Below are positions 27,286 to 35,048 of a DNA stretch of 64,000 nucleotides, piece after piece. The stretch is from an uncultured Clostridia bacterium (GTDB lineage: Bacteria; Bacillota; Clostridia; Oscillospirales; Ruminococcaceae). Positions within the stretch are counted from its first letter, which is position 1. The number at the start of each line of letters is the position of its first letter. The notes under the pieces were generated by a model that was not told the DNA's origin, did no database searches, and saw only the letters and a list, made by a program, of their open reading frames with translations. The position numbers were made by a program, and so were the translations under genes. The DNA lies in contig CANQLR010000001.1 in NCBI GenBank assembly GCA_947624745.1, forward strand, positions 1 through 64,000, given 5' to 3'.

Positions 27286-27320
27286 CACAAAAGCCGTGGC
27301 GATCGTTCACGGCTTTTGCG
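27286..27320 (+). terminator. Terminator of phoP-phoR
   Basis: AAAAGCCGTG and CACGGCTTTT form a 10-bp perfect stem with a nine-base loop, followed by GCGTTGTATTTTG. 16 bp after the phoR stop. Confidence 0.82.
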
Positions 27321-27432
27321 TTGTATTTTGTAAACGTGGGAATAGATCGTGGGTCTTTAAGTGTGGGGAACCCCCCTGCCCCCCACGCCCCGTCCCGCCC
27401 TGCCGTGTGCCCTCGCCTCGCGACCTGCCGGA

Positions 27433-27468
27433 CCCCCGTCCACCCCGTCCTTCTCCCCCGAACCCCCC
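27433..27468 (-). other. Candidate G-quadruplex / extreme C-rich tract
   Basis: Plus-strand runs CCCCC, CCCC, CCCCC and CCCCCC are separated by 5, 8 and 3 bases, giving a four-run G motif on the minus strand. It sits in a ~100-bp C-rich stretch (27365-27468) between converging transcripts, just beyond a terminator. Confidence 0.5.
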
Positions 27469-27470
27469 AA

Positions 27471-27512
27471 AAAAGCACGCCCCTCTCGGAGCGTGCTTTC
27501 GTTTTACTTTTT
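27471..27512 (-). terminator. Terminator of the 27.5-kb lipoprotein gene
   Basis: AAAGCACGC and GCGTGCTTT form a 9-bp stem around a short loop; the minus-strand side is followed by TTTTTT (AAAAAA on the plus strand), and the plus-strand side is also T-rich, so it may work in both directions. Confidence 0.75.
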
Positions 27513-27527
27513 TACCTCAGCCCTTGA

Positions 27528-27929
27528 TCACTCAGCCTCGGGAGCGCCGGCATAGTAGGTGGTGCCTGCACCCGCGATCGGGTCGACGTCGGCGTACTGG
27601 GCAACGACGTTCTGAGCGGGATCGTAGATCATGAAGCCTTCGATGACGGAGCCGCCGTCGGGAGTGAAGTCAACAAAGTAGGTGCCGGCGTCGGGATCGT
27701 TGACGGCGACAGCAAAGGTGCCGGAGACGACCTGAACATCCTCCATGACCGAGAAGGTCACGCTGAGGGAGCCGGAGTTGGCCTTTTCGTCCCAACCGGA
27801 GAACTCGGCTACGTAAGAGCCGGATTCGCTCGAATAGGTGCCGTTAGGAGCCTGAAGAGTCTCGCCGCAGGCGGTGAGGACCATCATGGCCATCATGAGA
27901 ACAAGAGCTAATGAAAGGATTTTTTTCAT
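27528..27929 (-). CDS. Small lipoprotein of unknown function
   Basis: 133 aa. Signal peptide MKKILSLALVLMMAMMVLTA with lipobox Cys21. The mature part (PNGTYSSESGSYVAEFSGWD, then GTYFVDFTPDGGSVIEGFMI) looks like a small beta-sandwich and ends in an acidic tail. No family recognised. Monocistronic, with a very strong promoter (27981-28009), suggesting high expression. Confidence 0.85.
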   Translation of the reverse strand: MKKILSLALVLMMAMMVLTACGETLQAPNGTYSSESGSYVAEFSGWDEKANSGSLSVTFSVMEDVQVVSGTFAVAVNDPDAGTYFVDFTPDGGSVIEGFMIYDPAQNVVAQYADVDPIAGAGTTYYAGAPEAE

Positions 27930-27980
27930 AGTAAATTATCCCCCGATAAAAATAGTAGTCGATTTTTATATCGCTATCCT

Positions 27981-28009
27981 ATTATAAACCTAAGAATTTA
28001 AATTGTCAA
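27981..28009 (-). promoter_or_regulatory. Consensus promoter of the small lipoprotein gene
   Basis: Minus strand TTGACA (28004-28009), 17-bp spacer, TATAAT (27981-27986): a perfect match to both sigma-A hexamers. Confidence 0.88.
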
Positions 28010-28167
28010 TAAAATATTCCAAACATTGTTATGTTTGCACAATTTTATTTTTGAATTTTGGTCAATTTTGCGCTTGTTTAATGTTGAAAACCCGCGTTTT
28101 TGCCCCGCCTGTTTTTGCCGAGCCCCTTTTCCGACCTGTTTTTACATCAAAAGGGGGTATAATTTTT

Positions 28168-28578
28168 TCAGTCCTTATAGGCGAGGTATTTCATGATGCT
28201 CCGCCGGGTGACTATCCCGATATACACCCCGTCGTCGTCGGTCACGGGGACGAAGTTCTGGTTCATCGCGAGCTCCACAAGCTCGTTTCGCGAGGCGGTT
28301 ATCCTCACCGGGTGATATTCCCGCGAGCTTCGGCTGTTAAGTATGTCCTTAAGCTTCAATTCCTCGGCAGAGTGCATCGACACCCCGCCGGTGGTATCCA
28401 GAAGGTACCAGAGAAAATCCCCCTCGCCGACGACGGTGATATACTCTCCGCCGCGCGAGATCACGGGTATTCTCGTATAGCCGTGGGCCCTCATCTTCTC
28501 GAGCGCCTGCCTCACGGTGCAGTCGTCGAAGAGGTACGCCGTGTCCTGCTTCGGTATCAAAAAATATGCAATGTTCAT
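28168..28578 (-). CDS. CBS-pair protein
   Basis: 136 aa, two CBS motifs: DDCTVRQALEKMRAHGYTRI with PVISRGGEYITVVGEGDFLW, and ASRNELVELAMNQNFVPVTD with DDGVYIGIVTRRSIM. Such stand-alone pairs bind adenosyl nucleotides and act as energy or redox sensors; the partner is unknown. It lies 18 bp downstream of a D,D-carboxypeptidase gene in the same transcription unit, which may be only convenience. Confidence 0.88.
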   Translation of the reverse strand: MNIAYFLIPKQDTAYLFDDCTVRQALEKMRAHGYTRIPVISRGGEYITVVGEGDFLWYLLDTTGGVSMHSAEELKLKDILNSRSSREYHPVRITASRNELVELAMNQNFVPVTDDDGVYIGIVTRRSIMKYLAYKD

Positions 28579-28596
28579 AGTAAGTCTCCGTTTTCC

Positions 28597-29709
28597 TCAG
28601 CTTCCCAAAAGCTCCTCGAGGCACTCGCCCGAAGCCATTACCGCCTCGGCGTTCTCCATGCCCACATAGCGATAGTGCCACGGCTCGTAGATATAGCCGG
28701 TGAGGTCCTCCTTGCCCTTGGGGTATCTCAAAATAAAGCCGTATTCGGTGCAGTGCTCCGAAAGCCACTCAAATTCGGGGGTGTTTTCAAACTCCTCGTA
28801 TGTGTCCCAGTGGTTGTAATCTATTATGTCGACCGCGAGGCCCGCGTTGTGCTCGCTCCCGCCGGGAGGCGCGATGTTTATCGACACGTCGTAGACCGCC
28901 TCGTCATAGCTCATGCCGTAGTCGTCCATTCTCTGCTTTACGTTTCTCTCGAAAAGGTTTTTCTGATACTCCACGGTGCGGTATGCCGAAAGCACCTTTA
29001 AGCGTATCCCGTCCTTCTCGGCGGCTTCGATCATCTCGCGGCAGTGCCTCGCGGCGACCGCTTCAAGCTCATAGCTGCCCTGCACAAACTCGGTCTCGAT
29101 CTCGTAATCGTCCGGCAGGAAAACTTCCTTGTTCACAAGGAAGTAATAGTCGGAATCACTTTTAAAATAGTAATCCTCCGGCAGATCGGACACCTCCTCG
29201 GTAATTTTCGGCTCCTCGGCGGAAAGATACTCGGAGTATACCCACGCCTTCACGCCGTTGAAGTTAATGACGAGCCAGTCCCCGCCCGGCGCTCTGCCGA
29301 CCGCTTCTACGCCGTCTCCGGGGTTCAGCTGGCCGACTATCTTCGCCTCGGTCGTGGGGTATTGCCGAACGTTCAGGGTGACGGTCGAATACATATACGT
29401 CGCCGCGCCGAACGGCTCGTACGGATAGTCCGCTTCGGTCGTAACGGCAGGCTCTGTGGGCTCGGCAGGCTCGGTCGAGGGCTCCGTTGAGAGCTCAGTG
29501 GTCTCTTCGGTTGTCGCGGGCTCGGTCGCTTCGTCGGTCGCAGCCTCGGTATCGGCCGTTCCTTCCGCCTCTGCGGGCTCGTCGGCGACAGTCTGCATAC
29601 CTATTTTAATGTCCCCCGAAGCGGGAGGCTCGGCGGGCTGCTTCGCCTTCCCCGCGCAGGCGGAAAGGATCATCGCCGAAAGGACGGCGGCAAGAAAAAT
29701 TTTCCTCAT
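28597..29709 (-). CDS. Lipoprotein with SH3 domain and VanY-type D-Ala-D-Ala carboxypeptidase
   Basis: 370 aa. Lipobox Cys18 (MILSAC), a Thr/Glu-rich linker rich in TEPA repeats to about residue 100, a bacterial SH3 domain (TVTLNVRQYPTTEAKIVGQL, then GVKAWVYSEYL), then a peptidase M15 domain. Zinc ligands are in SEHNAGLAVDI (His, Asp) and EPWHYRYVG (His). It trims the terminal D-alanine of peptidoglycan stem peptides at the cell surface; the SH3 domain probably holds the wall. Confidence 0.92.
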   Translation of the reverse strand: MRKIFLAAVLSAMILSACAGKAKQPAEPPASGDIKIGMQTVADEPAEAEGTADTEAATDEATEPATTEETTELSTEPSTEPAEPTEPAVTTEADYPYEPFGAATYMYSTVTLNVRQYPTTEAKIVGQLNPGDGVEAVGRAPGGDWLVINFNGVKAWVYSEYLSAEEPKITEEVSDLPEDYYFKSDSDYYFLVNKEVFLPDDYEIETEFVQGSYELEAVAARHCREMIEAAEKDGIRLKVLSAYRTVEYQKNLFERNVKQRMDDYGMSYDEAVYDVSINIAPPGGSEHNAGLAVDIIDYNHWDTYEEFENTPEFEWLSEHCTEYGFILRYPKGKEDLTGYIYEPWHYRYVGMENAEAVMASGECLEELLGS

Positions 29710-29776
29710 ATATCGTATACCTCTTATATTTTATGTCGGTCGGCGGGAGATAGAACCCTTCCCCCCGCCACGAAAG

Positions 29777-29805
29777 ATTATACCACAGTCGGCCGAAGAT
29801 TTCAA
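29777..29805 (-). promoter_or_regulatory. Promoter of the VanY-CBS unit
   Basis: Minus strand TTGAAA (29800-29805), 17-bp spacer, TATAAT (29777-29782), in the 168-bp divergent gap with spoIIP. Confidence 0.78.
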
Positions 29806-29877
29806 TAACTCTTTTTTGAAGATTCGTTTAAAAATCGGTTACAGTTTTATTAAATTTATGAACAGGGGGCAACCTAA

Positions 29878-31017
29878 GTGCAAAAAAATGCTACTGCGCA
29901 GTTCATGGGCGGGGTCCTGACCGCCGCCTCGGTTTTTATCAGCCTAACGCTTCTTTCGGGGATACTCTCGGGGCTTCCGGGCGGGCGGTTCGGGCGGGGT
30001 CTTGCGGTGATGTCGGCGCGCCTGAACGGCCTTCCGGGGATCTTCGGGGAGGATAATGATCCTCCCGAGGAAGAAAGCGAAGCGAAAAAAACCGAAAATG
30101 CCCCGTCCTTGGGGGCGAGGCTCTCGCGCGAGCTGATAGTTCTTTCGGGCTTCGGCGGGTGGGAGGAGATAAACATAAAGCCCGCCCCCGAGCCCGAAAA
30201 GCCGGAGGACGAGCCTCCCGAAAAAGCGGGAAAGATAGGCGGGGAGATAATCCGAAAGACATATACATACCGCGAGACGGAGAGCTGCTTTTCTCTCCCC
30301 GGCGGCGGAATGATAAGAAACTGCACCGACATCTCGGCGGAATATCTTTTGGAGCAGGCGGCGAAGGCCCCGGACTTCTCGCCCGCGGCGGACGGCCCGC
30401 TGATCCTCATAATGCACACCCACACGACTGAATGCTATGAAAGCCGCGAGTCGGAGGTATACTATGAGGACAGCCCCACCCGCACGACAGACCTTGAAAA
30501 GAGCGTCGTCAAGGTCGGCGAGGCGGTAGCGGAGGAGCTCGAGGCCGCGGGGATAGGAGTCATTCACGACAAAACGCTGCATGACTATCCGCAGTACACC
30601 GGGGCCTACGACCGAAGTGCCGAGACGGTCGCGGGGTATCTCAAGAAGTACCCGAGCATTAAGATCGTAATTGACCTTCACCGCGACGCCATCGAGGAGG
30701 ACGGGGTTCGATATGCCCCGACGGCGGTTATAAACGGAAAAAGCGCCGCGCAGGTCATGATGATCGTCGGCTGCAAGAACGTGCCGGGGTATCGGTATAA
30801 CCTGCGGATCGCGGCGAGGGTGCAGTCGAAGCTCGAGAGCCTCAGCCCCGGGCTCACCCGGCCGATACTTTTCGACGAGCGGAACTATAACCAGGAGCTG
30901 ACCCACGGGAGCTTTCTGGTCGAGGTCGGCGCGGCGGCAAATACCCTCGAGGAGGCGGTGTATGCAGGCGAGCTGTTCGGAAAGGCGCTGGCGGGGGTCG
31001 TGGGGGAGGGGTGGTAG
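29878..31017 (+). CDS. spoIIP: Stage II sporulation protein P (spore cortex-engulfment peptidoglycan hydrolase)
   Basis: 379 aa from GTG 29878 (GGGGG-rich weak ribosome site; the next in-frame ATG is at 29902). One N-terminal membrane segment, a Pro/Glu-rich linker, then the SpoIIP amidase/endopeptidase domain: IMHTHTTECYE, IVIDLHRDAI and LTHGSFLVEVGAAANTLEEA carry the expected zinc ligands and catalytic Glu. With SpoIID and SpoIIM it degrades septal wall during engulfment of the forespore. The nearby gpr and other sporulation genes are not in the window. A sporulation sigma factor promoter was not identified. Confidence 0.93.
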   Translation: MQKNATAQFMGGVLTAASVFISLTLLSGILSGLPGGRFGRGLAVMSARLNGLPGIFGEDNDPPEEESEAKKTENAPSLGARLSRELIVLSGFGGWEEINIKPAPEPEKPEDEPPEKAGKIGGEIIRKTYTYRETESCFSLPGGGMIRNCTDISAEYLLEQAAKAPDFSPAADGPLILIMHTHTTECYESRESEVYYEDSPTRTTDLEKSVVKVGEAVAEELEAAGIGVIHDKTLHDYPQYTGAYDRSAETVAGYLKKYPSIKIVIDLHRDAIEEDGVRYAPTAVINGKSAAQVMMIVGCKNVPGYRYNLRIAARVQSKLESLSPGLTRPILFDERNYNQELTHGSFLVEVGAAANTLEEAVYAGELFGKALAGVVGEGW

Positions 31018-31034
31018 GGGCGAGGAGATGGGGG
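31002..31034 (+). other. Candidate G-quadruplex at the spoIIP 3' end
   Basis: GGGGG, GGGG, GGGG and GGGGG with spacers of 1, 5 and 9 bases, overlapping the spoIIP stop codon. No ordinary terminator follows, so this may mark the transcript end together with the composite repeat locus behind it. Confidence 0.4.
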
Positions 31035-31070
31035 CGTATGGACGTTAGGTGCTCTGATGGAAAACGGGGG

Positions 31071-31226
31071 GAGGCGAAGCCCCAAAGCCCACGAAGTGGG
31101 CTTTGTCCGCCGTCCGGAAAGATTAGTACAGTTTTTTTAAAAGGCAGAAAATTCGACGGTTTGCAAAGCTTTGTAAATACTGCGACGGCGGGAAGCACGC
31201 CGAAGGCGTGCTTAGGGCTTCGCCCT
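31071..31226. repeat. Triple-hairpin element, class II, copy a (reverse orientation)
   Basis: Ends GAGGC/GAA/GCCCC (31071-31083) and GGGC/TTC/GCCC (31215-31225). Arms: 31084-31104 (stem AAAGCCCAC, loop GAA); a long middle arm CCGCCGTC (31107-31114) pairing with GACGGCGG (31184-31191); and 31193-31213 (stem AAGCACGCC, loop GAA). The ~70-nt interior of the middle arm is AT-rich and, read in reverse, contains AGCTTTGCAAACCGTCGAAT, shared with the other class II copies. Confidence 0.88.
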
Positions 31227-31510
31227 CACCCCCTGCGCCTTGCAGAATTTCGCGATAAACCCTCATGAGTTGCTATAAGGTATTCGCTTCGCTCATGCTA
31301 TCTTTAGCCCCCTCCCCTGCCCCTCCCCGGTGGGAAGGGGTGGCTCGACGAACTTTGAACAAAATTTGTAAGGGGAACAGACCCCGGGCAACCCATAAAA
31401 GGTATTCGCTCGCACACTCGCTCATGCTATTTTCAGCCCCACCCCCTCCAAGCTTTGAGCTGACTTGCAGCTATACGGCAGCCCCCTCCTGGTGGGAGGG
31501 GGCTCTTTGT
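31227..31510. repeat. Composite repeat locus A, middle part (two AATACCTT blocks and a GGGAGGGGGC hairpin)
   Basis: Read in reverse this holds, in order, a hairpin of GCCCCCTCCT/GGT/GGGAGGGGGC (31481-31503), a block matching GGGGCT, AATAGCATGAGCG and GCGAATACCTT (about 31395-31449), a CCCCTCCCC-type hairpin (31316-31341), a second block copy (31275-31317), and CGCGAAATTCTGCAAGGCGC leading into the class II element. Two other loci share this order. There is no gene in 31018-31625. Confidence 0.8.
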
Positions 31511-31519
31511 CTGCGCGTG

Positions 31520-31618
31520 AGGGCGAAGCCCCGGGGTGTGCGCTCCGTGCACACCCGCCGGACCCGCAAGCGGGTCGGGCACGGCGGCAGCTTCGCTGCC
31601 GCCTCGGGCCTTCGCCCT
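31520..31618. repeat. Triple-hairpin element, class I, copy 3
   Basis: Ends AGGGC/GAA/GCCCC (31520-31532) and GGGC/CTTCG/CCCT (to 31618). Arms: 31536-31554 (stem GTGTGCGC with one G-T pair, loop TCC), 31561-31576 (stem GACCCG, loop CAAG) and 31583-31603 (stem GGCGGCAGC, loop TTC). It flanks composite locus A and ends just before the GNAT gene stop. Confidence 0.9.
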
Positions 31619-31625
31619 CCTCCCC

Positions 31626-32069
31626 TCACACCCCCTCCCTCCCCATCTCCCTATACCCCATCTCCCTGTACCCCATTTTCTCGTACAGCGCTATCGCCGG
31701 CCTATTATCCCCCTCCGCCTCGAGGCGCTTGAAATGCCCGGGGAAACGCCGGTCGATATACTCAAAAAACGCCCGCCCGAGCCCCTTCCTTCGGTGCTCG
31801 GGGAGGATATACAGGTCCTCGATCCACAGGCAGGGCCTTCCGAACTCGGTCGAAAAGCTGTGGGCGAGCATCGCATACCCCGCCGCCTCGCCGTCAAGCT
31901 CGATGACAAGCCCCTCAAGGTAAGGGCTGCCGCTCACGCAGGCCGAAAAATCCGCCTCGAAGATCTCCTCCGAGCCGTTGCTCAAGACCGCCGGCGAGCG
32001 GTAAAATGTGCGCATCATGCCGATGACGAGCTCCCGGTCGCGCTCCTCCATTTTCCTGAAATTTACCAT
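31626..32069 (-). CDS. GNAT family N-acetyltransferase
   Basis: 147 aa from ATG 32069. The acetyl-CoA loop LPEHRRKGLGRAFFEYID, preceded by WIEDLYI and followed by RPAIALYEKMGY, is diagnostic of GNAT enzymes; the fold and the AEGDNRPAIALYEK segment recall small-amine acetylases. The C terminus carries an 18-bp tandem duplication (MGYREMGYREM, 31640-31676) right beside the repeat locus. Lies 8 bp behind rlmH. Substrate unknown. Confidence 0.9.
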   Translation of the reverse strand: MVNFRKMEERDRELVIGMMRTFYRSPAVLSNGSEEIFEADFSACVSGSPYLEGLVIELDGEAAGYAMLAHSFSTEFGRPCLWIEDLYILPEHRRKGLGRAFFEYIDRRFPGHFKRLEAEGDNRPAIALYEKMGYREMGYREMGREGV

Positions 32070-32077
32070 TTTCTCAC

Positions 32078-32548
32078 CTACTTGTGATATTTCGTCCCCG
32101 CCGCTATCGAGAGCGCGCGGTACGCCTGCTCCAAAAGCACCACCCGGCAAAGCCTGTGCGGCAGGGTCATTTTTGATATCGAGAGCCTGAGCTGGCACTC
32201 CCGCTTTACCTCCTCCGCGAGCCCGAACGAGCTCCCGATGTAAAAATATACCGTCCCGAGCCCCGCGCCCGCGGCAGCCGAGAGCCGCCTTGAAAGCTCC
32301 TCGCTCGACATCTCCTCCCCCTCGACGCAAAGCGCGACATGAAGCGCCCCTTTTTTTGAAAGATACGGCCGAAGCGCCTCCGCCTCGCGGGAGAGCGCCG
32401 CCTTGATCTCGCCGTCCGTGGGGGATTCCGGCAGCTTCGCCTCCGAAAGCTCGACCACCTCCGCCTTGCCGAAAGCCCCGAGCCGCTTCAGATATTCCGC
32501 GCAGGCCTCCTTAAAATAGGCCTCCTTCATTTTTCCGACCGCTATCAC
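32078..32548 (-). CDS. rlmH: 23S rRNA pseudouridine-1915 N3-methyltransferase
   Basis: 156 aa from GTG 32548. SPOUT knot: YFYIGSSFGLAEEV and the C-terminal LPHRLCRVVLLEQAYRALSI, ending GTKYHK, are highly typical of RlmH, a small dimeric enzyme methylating pseudouridine 1915 in helix 69. The weak ribosome site and the 8-bp gap after the MBL gene suggest coupled translation. Confidence 0.95.
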   Translation of the reverse strand: MIAVGKMKEAYFKEACAEYLKRLGAFGKAEVVELSEAKLPESPTDGEIKAALSREAEALRPYLSKKGALHVALCVEGEEMSSEELSRRLSAAAGAGLGTVYFYIGSSFGLAEEVKRECQLRLSISKMTLPHRLCRVVLLEQAYRALSIAAGTKYHK

Positions 32549-32556
32549 CCTTACGT

Positions 32557-33342
32557 TCAGAAGCTCACCCCCAGTCCCGCAGTCTCGACCGGAGCGACTG
32601 TCAGAAGATAGTCCCGGTTGCGCTTAAGCCCGCCGAGCGCCTCGGTAAGCGTTCTTTCGGCAAGCTCGGGAGTGTTGTTCTCGCGGCTCAAATGTCCCAA
32701 AATTATCCTCTGTGTGCCGGCCTCGACCAGCCTTTTGACCTCTTTCGCGCTGTCCGGGTTCGACAGGTGCCCGAGCTCCGAGCTTATCCTTTTTTTGAGT
32801 TGCGCGGGGTAACTCCCGAGCCGCAGCATTCTTTCGTCATAGTTCGATTCAAGCATAACAAGGTCGCACCCGCGAAGCCGCGCGTCCGTCTCGGGCGAAA
32901 CGAACCCGAGGTCGGTGCAGACCGCCGCCGTCTTCCCGTCGGGGGTGTTTATCCTGTAAAAAACGCTCTCTATCGCGTCGTGCGGGGTGTGATACGCCTT
33001 GACATAAAACCCCGCGCACTCCTCCCCCTCGTCGGTGATGACCCTCGGCTCGCATGACGGGTCGATCTGCGACGAGTTCACAAGATATGTAAGCGTCCCC
33101 TTCGAGGCGTAGACCGGTATCCCCCGCCCCTTCGTGAACACCCGAAGCGCCGAGATGTGATCACTGTGGTCGTGGGTTATGAATATCGCCTTCACCGCGC
33201 TCTCGGGGATATCGCACCGCGAAAGCGCCGCCAAAAGCCGCCGGCAGCTCGTGCCCGCGTCGATGAGTATCCCCGAGGAGGCGCTGCCTATAAAGCAGGA
33301 GTTGCCCGAGCTCGAGGAAAAAAGTGGATAAATTTGCGCCAT
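32557..33342 (-). CDS. MBL-fold metallohydrolase, YycJ/WalJ type
   Basis: 261 aa. Metallo-beta-lactamase fold with zinc motif THDHSDHI near residue 55, the substrate loop CTDLGFVSPE and late histidine in IILGHLSRENNTPELAE. YycJ/WalJ proteins usually sit beside WalRK and affect wall metabolism or DNA-repair coupling; here the neighbours are rlmH and murA, and in many Firmicutes yycJ and rlmH are adjacent, which supports the assignment. No walRK in this segment. Confidence 0.88.
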   Translation of the reverse strand: MAQIYPLFSSSSGNSCFIGSASSGILIDAGTSCRRLLAALSRCDIPESAVKAIFITHDHSDHISALRVFTKGRGIPVYASKGTLTYLVNSSQIDPSCEPRVITDEGEECAGFYVKAYHTPHDAIESVFYRINTPDGKTAAVCTDLGFVSPETDARLRGCDLVMLESNYDERMLRLGSYPAQLKKRISSELGHLSNPDSAKEVKRLVEAGTQRIILGHLSRENNTPELAERTLTEALGGLKRNRDYLLTVAPVETAGLGVSF

Positions 33343-33369
33343 ATGCCCTTCTCCCTGAAAATTATTTCC

Positions 33370-33404
33370 AAAAAAGCCCCCATTCAGGCGCTGCCCAAAT
33401 GGGG
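33370..33404 (-). terminator. Terminator of murA
   Basis: CCCCATT (33378-33384) pairs with AATGGGG (33398-33404); minus-strand T-run from AAAAAA at 33370-33375. Just beyond the murA stop. Confidence 0.75.
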
Positions 33405-33410
33405 AACGAT

Positions 33411-34691
33411 TTATACCGCCATTCTTGACTTGTCGTAGTAGTTTACCCGCTCGATGTCGGCTCCGAGGGCCCGAAGCTTGTCGTCGATGTTCTCATAGCC
33501 CCTCTCGATGTGGTAGATGTCCTCCACCACCGTGGTGCCGTTCGCCATAAGCCCCGCGATAACGAGAGCTGCGCCCGCCCGAAGGTCGGTGGCCTTCACC
33601 GTCGCGCCCTTAAGCTCGTCGACCCCCTGGATAACCGCCGTAGTGCCCTCGACGGTGACCTCTGCGCCGAAGCGCCGAAGCTCGTTCACATATCTGAACC
33701 GGTTGTCGAAGATGCTGTCGGTGACGACGCTCACGCCGTCCGCAGTCGAGAGCATGGTCGAAAACTGGGGCTGCATATCGGTCGGGAAGCCGGGGTGGGG
33801 CATGGTCTTGAAGCTGGTCTTCATAAGCCTGCCCTCGGCCTTGACGTGTATCGCCTCGTCGAATTCCTCCACCGTTGCGCCCGCTTTTCTGAGCTTGTCC
33901 GTTATGGATTCGAGGTGCTTCGGGATAACTCCCTTGATGACGACGTCGCCTTTTGTCGCCGCCGCCGCGACCATGTATGTTCCCGCCTCGATGGGGTCGG
34001 GGATAATGCCGTATGTCACGCCCTTAAGATACTTGACTCCGCGGATCTTTATGACGTCGGTGCCGGCGCCCATGATGTCCGCGCCCATCGAGTTCAGAAA
34101 GTTCGCGAGGTCAACTATCTGCGGCTCCTTGGCGGCATTTTCGATCACCGTGAGGCCGTCCGCCTTCACCGCCGCGAACATCGCGTTGATGGTCCCTCCG
34201 ACGGTGACGATGTCGAAGTATATCTGGCTGCCGACCAAGCTGTCCGCCCGAAGCGACACTACGCCGCCGTCGATGGTGTGCGTGGCTCCCAAAATATTGA
34301 AGGCCTTAAGGTGCTGATCTATCGGCCGATCGCCTAAGTCGCACCCGCCAGGCATCGGGACGTCCGCCTTGTGGAAGCGGCCCAGAAGGGTCCCCAAAAA
34401 GTAGCTCGACCCGCGGCAGGCCCTTGCCAGCTCATACGGAACGACGGGGTCGGTGATCCCCCGGGTGTCGATGCGAATGGTGTTTTTGTCGATTATTTTT
34501 ATGCTCGCGCCCATCTCGTAGAGGATCTTGACGCAGGCGTTGATATCGCGGATCTCGGGTACGTTCTCCAGAACGCAGGGCTGGTCGGAAAGGATGGTCG
34601 CCGCAACCACGGCGACAGCAGCGTTTTTGGCGCCGCTGATGACCACTTCGCCGTGAAGCGGTTTGCCGCCCTTTATTATAAATTTTTCCAT
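33411..34691 (-). CDS. murA: UDP-N-acetylglucosamine 1-carboxyvinyltransferase
   Basis: 426 aa from ATG 34691, chosen for its position after GGGAGAG; the open frame extends 28 codons further without a better start. N-terminal IISGAKNAAVAV-type motif (VVISGAKNAAVAVV), the flexible loop GGCDLGDRPIDQH with the catalytic Cys (fosfomycin target), and HPGFPTDMQPQ are present. It adds enolpyruvate to UDP-GlcNAc, the first committed step of peptidoglycan precursor synthesis. Confidence 0.97.
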   Translation of the reverse strand: MEKFIIKGGKPLHGEVVISGAKNAAVAVVAATILSDQPCVLENVPEIRDINACVKILYEMGASIKIIDKNTIRIDTRGITDPVVPYELARACRGSSYFLGTLLGRFHKADVPMPGGCDLGDRPIDQHLKAFNILGATHTIDGGVVSLRADSLVGSQIYFDIVTVGGTINAMFAAVKADGLTVIENAAKEPQIVDLANFLNSMGADIMGAGTDVIKIRGVKYLKGVTYGIIPDPIEAGTYMVAAAATKGDVVIKGVIPKHLESITDKLRKAGATVEEFDEAIHVKAEGRLMKTSFKTMPHPGFPTDMQPQFSTMLSTADGVSVVTDSIFDNRFRYVNELRRFGAEVTVEGTTAVIQGVDELKGATVKATDLRAGAALVIAGLMANGTTVVEDIYHIERGYENIDDKLRALGADIERVNYYDKSRMAV

Positions 34692-34765
34692 ATATATTAC
34701 TCTCCCGCCGTTGAGTTTATTTTTTAAAGCCCCGTAAGGCCGTAGTAATTCATCATACTCTTTAT

Positions 34766-34794
34766 ATAATACCACAGTATCCTCAAAATAGCAA
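34766..34794 (-). promoter_or_regulatory. Promoter of murA
   Basis: Minus strand TTGCTA (34789-34794), 17-bp spacer, TATTAT (34766-34771). Confidence 0.7.
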
Positions 34795-34965
34795 TTACAA
34801 AACCGTTACAATTTCAAAATTTTTTAGGTTTTTTTGCTGATTTTTCTCAAAAACCCTCCCGAAGATGGCGAAAGCTGCGAACCGATGTTCTTGGAGCCCT
34901 TTGGCGCGGTCGCAAAATGCCCAACATTTACGCCGATTTTTTTATCATTCTGTCTAATTTCCCTA

Positions 34966-34995
34966 TTGACCCCCGGACGGGTTTCGGTTTATAAT
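34966..34995 (+). promoter_or_regulatory. Promoter of typA
   Basis: TTGACC (34966-34971), 18-bp spacer, TATAAT (34990-34995), about 50 bp before ATG 35049. The remaining gap back to murA is AT-rich with no gene. Confidence 0.78.
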
Positions 34996-35048
34996 ATTAG
35001 TTTGGTAATTGATAATCGGTTTAATTTGAGCTTAAAAGGAAGGTCTGT

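Noticed and set aside
27197-27634. Plus-strand open frame across the C-rich tract
   Set aside because: Pro/Arg-rich translation of a C-rich intergenic region with terminators inside; no ribosome site.
29820-29877. Sigma-E or sigma-F promoter before spoIIP
   Set aside because: No convincing match to either consensus could be placed at proper spacing.
32070-32330. N-terminal extension of the GNAT gene
   Set aside because: The 87 extra codons overlap rlmH in another frame and are Gly/Arg-rich; the GNAT fold starts at ATG 32069.
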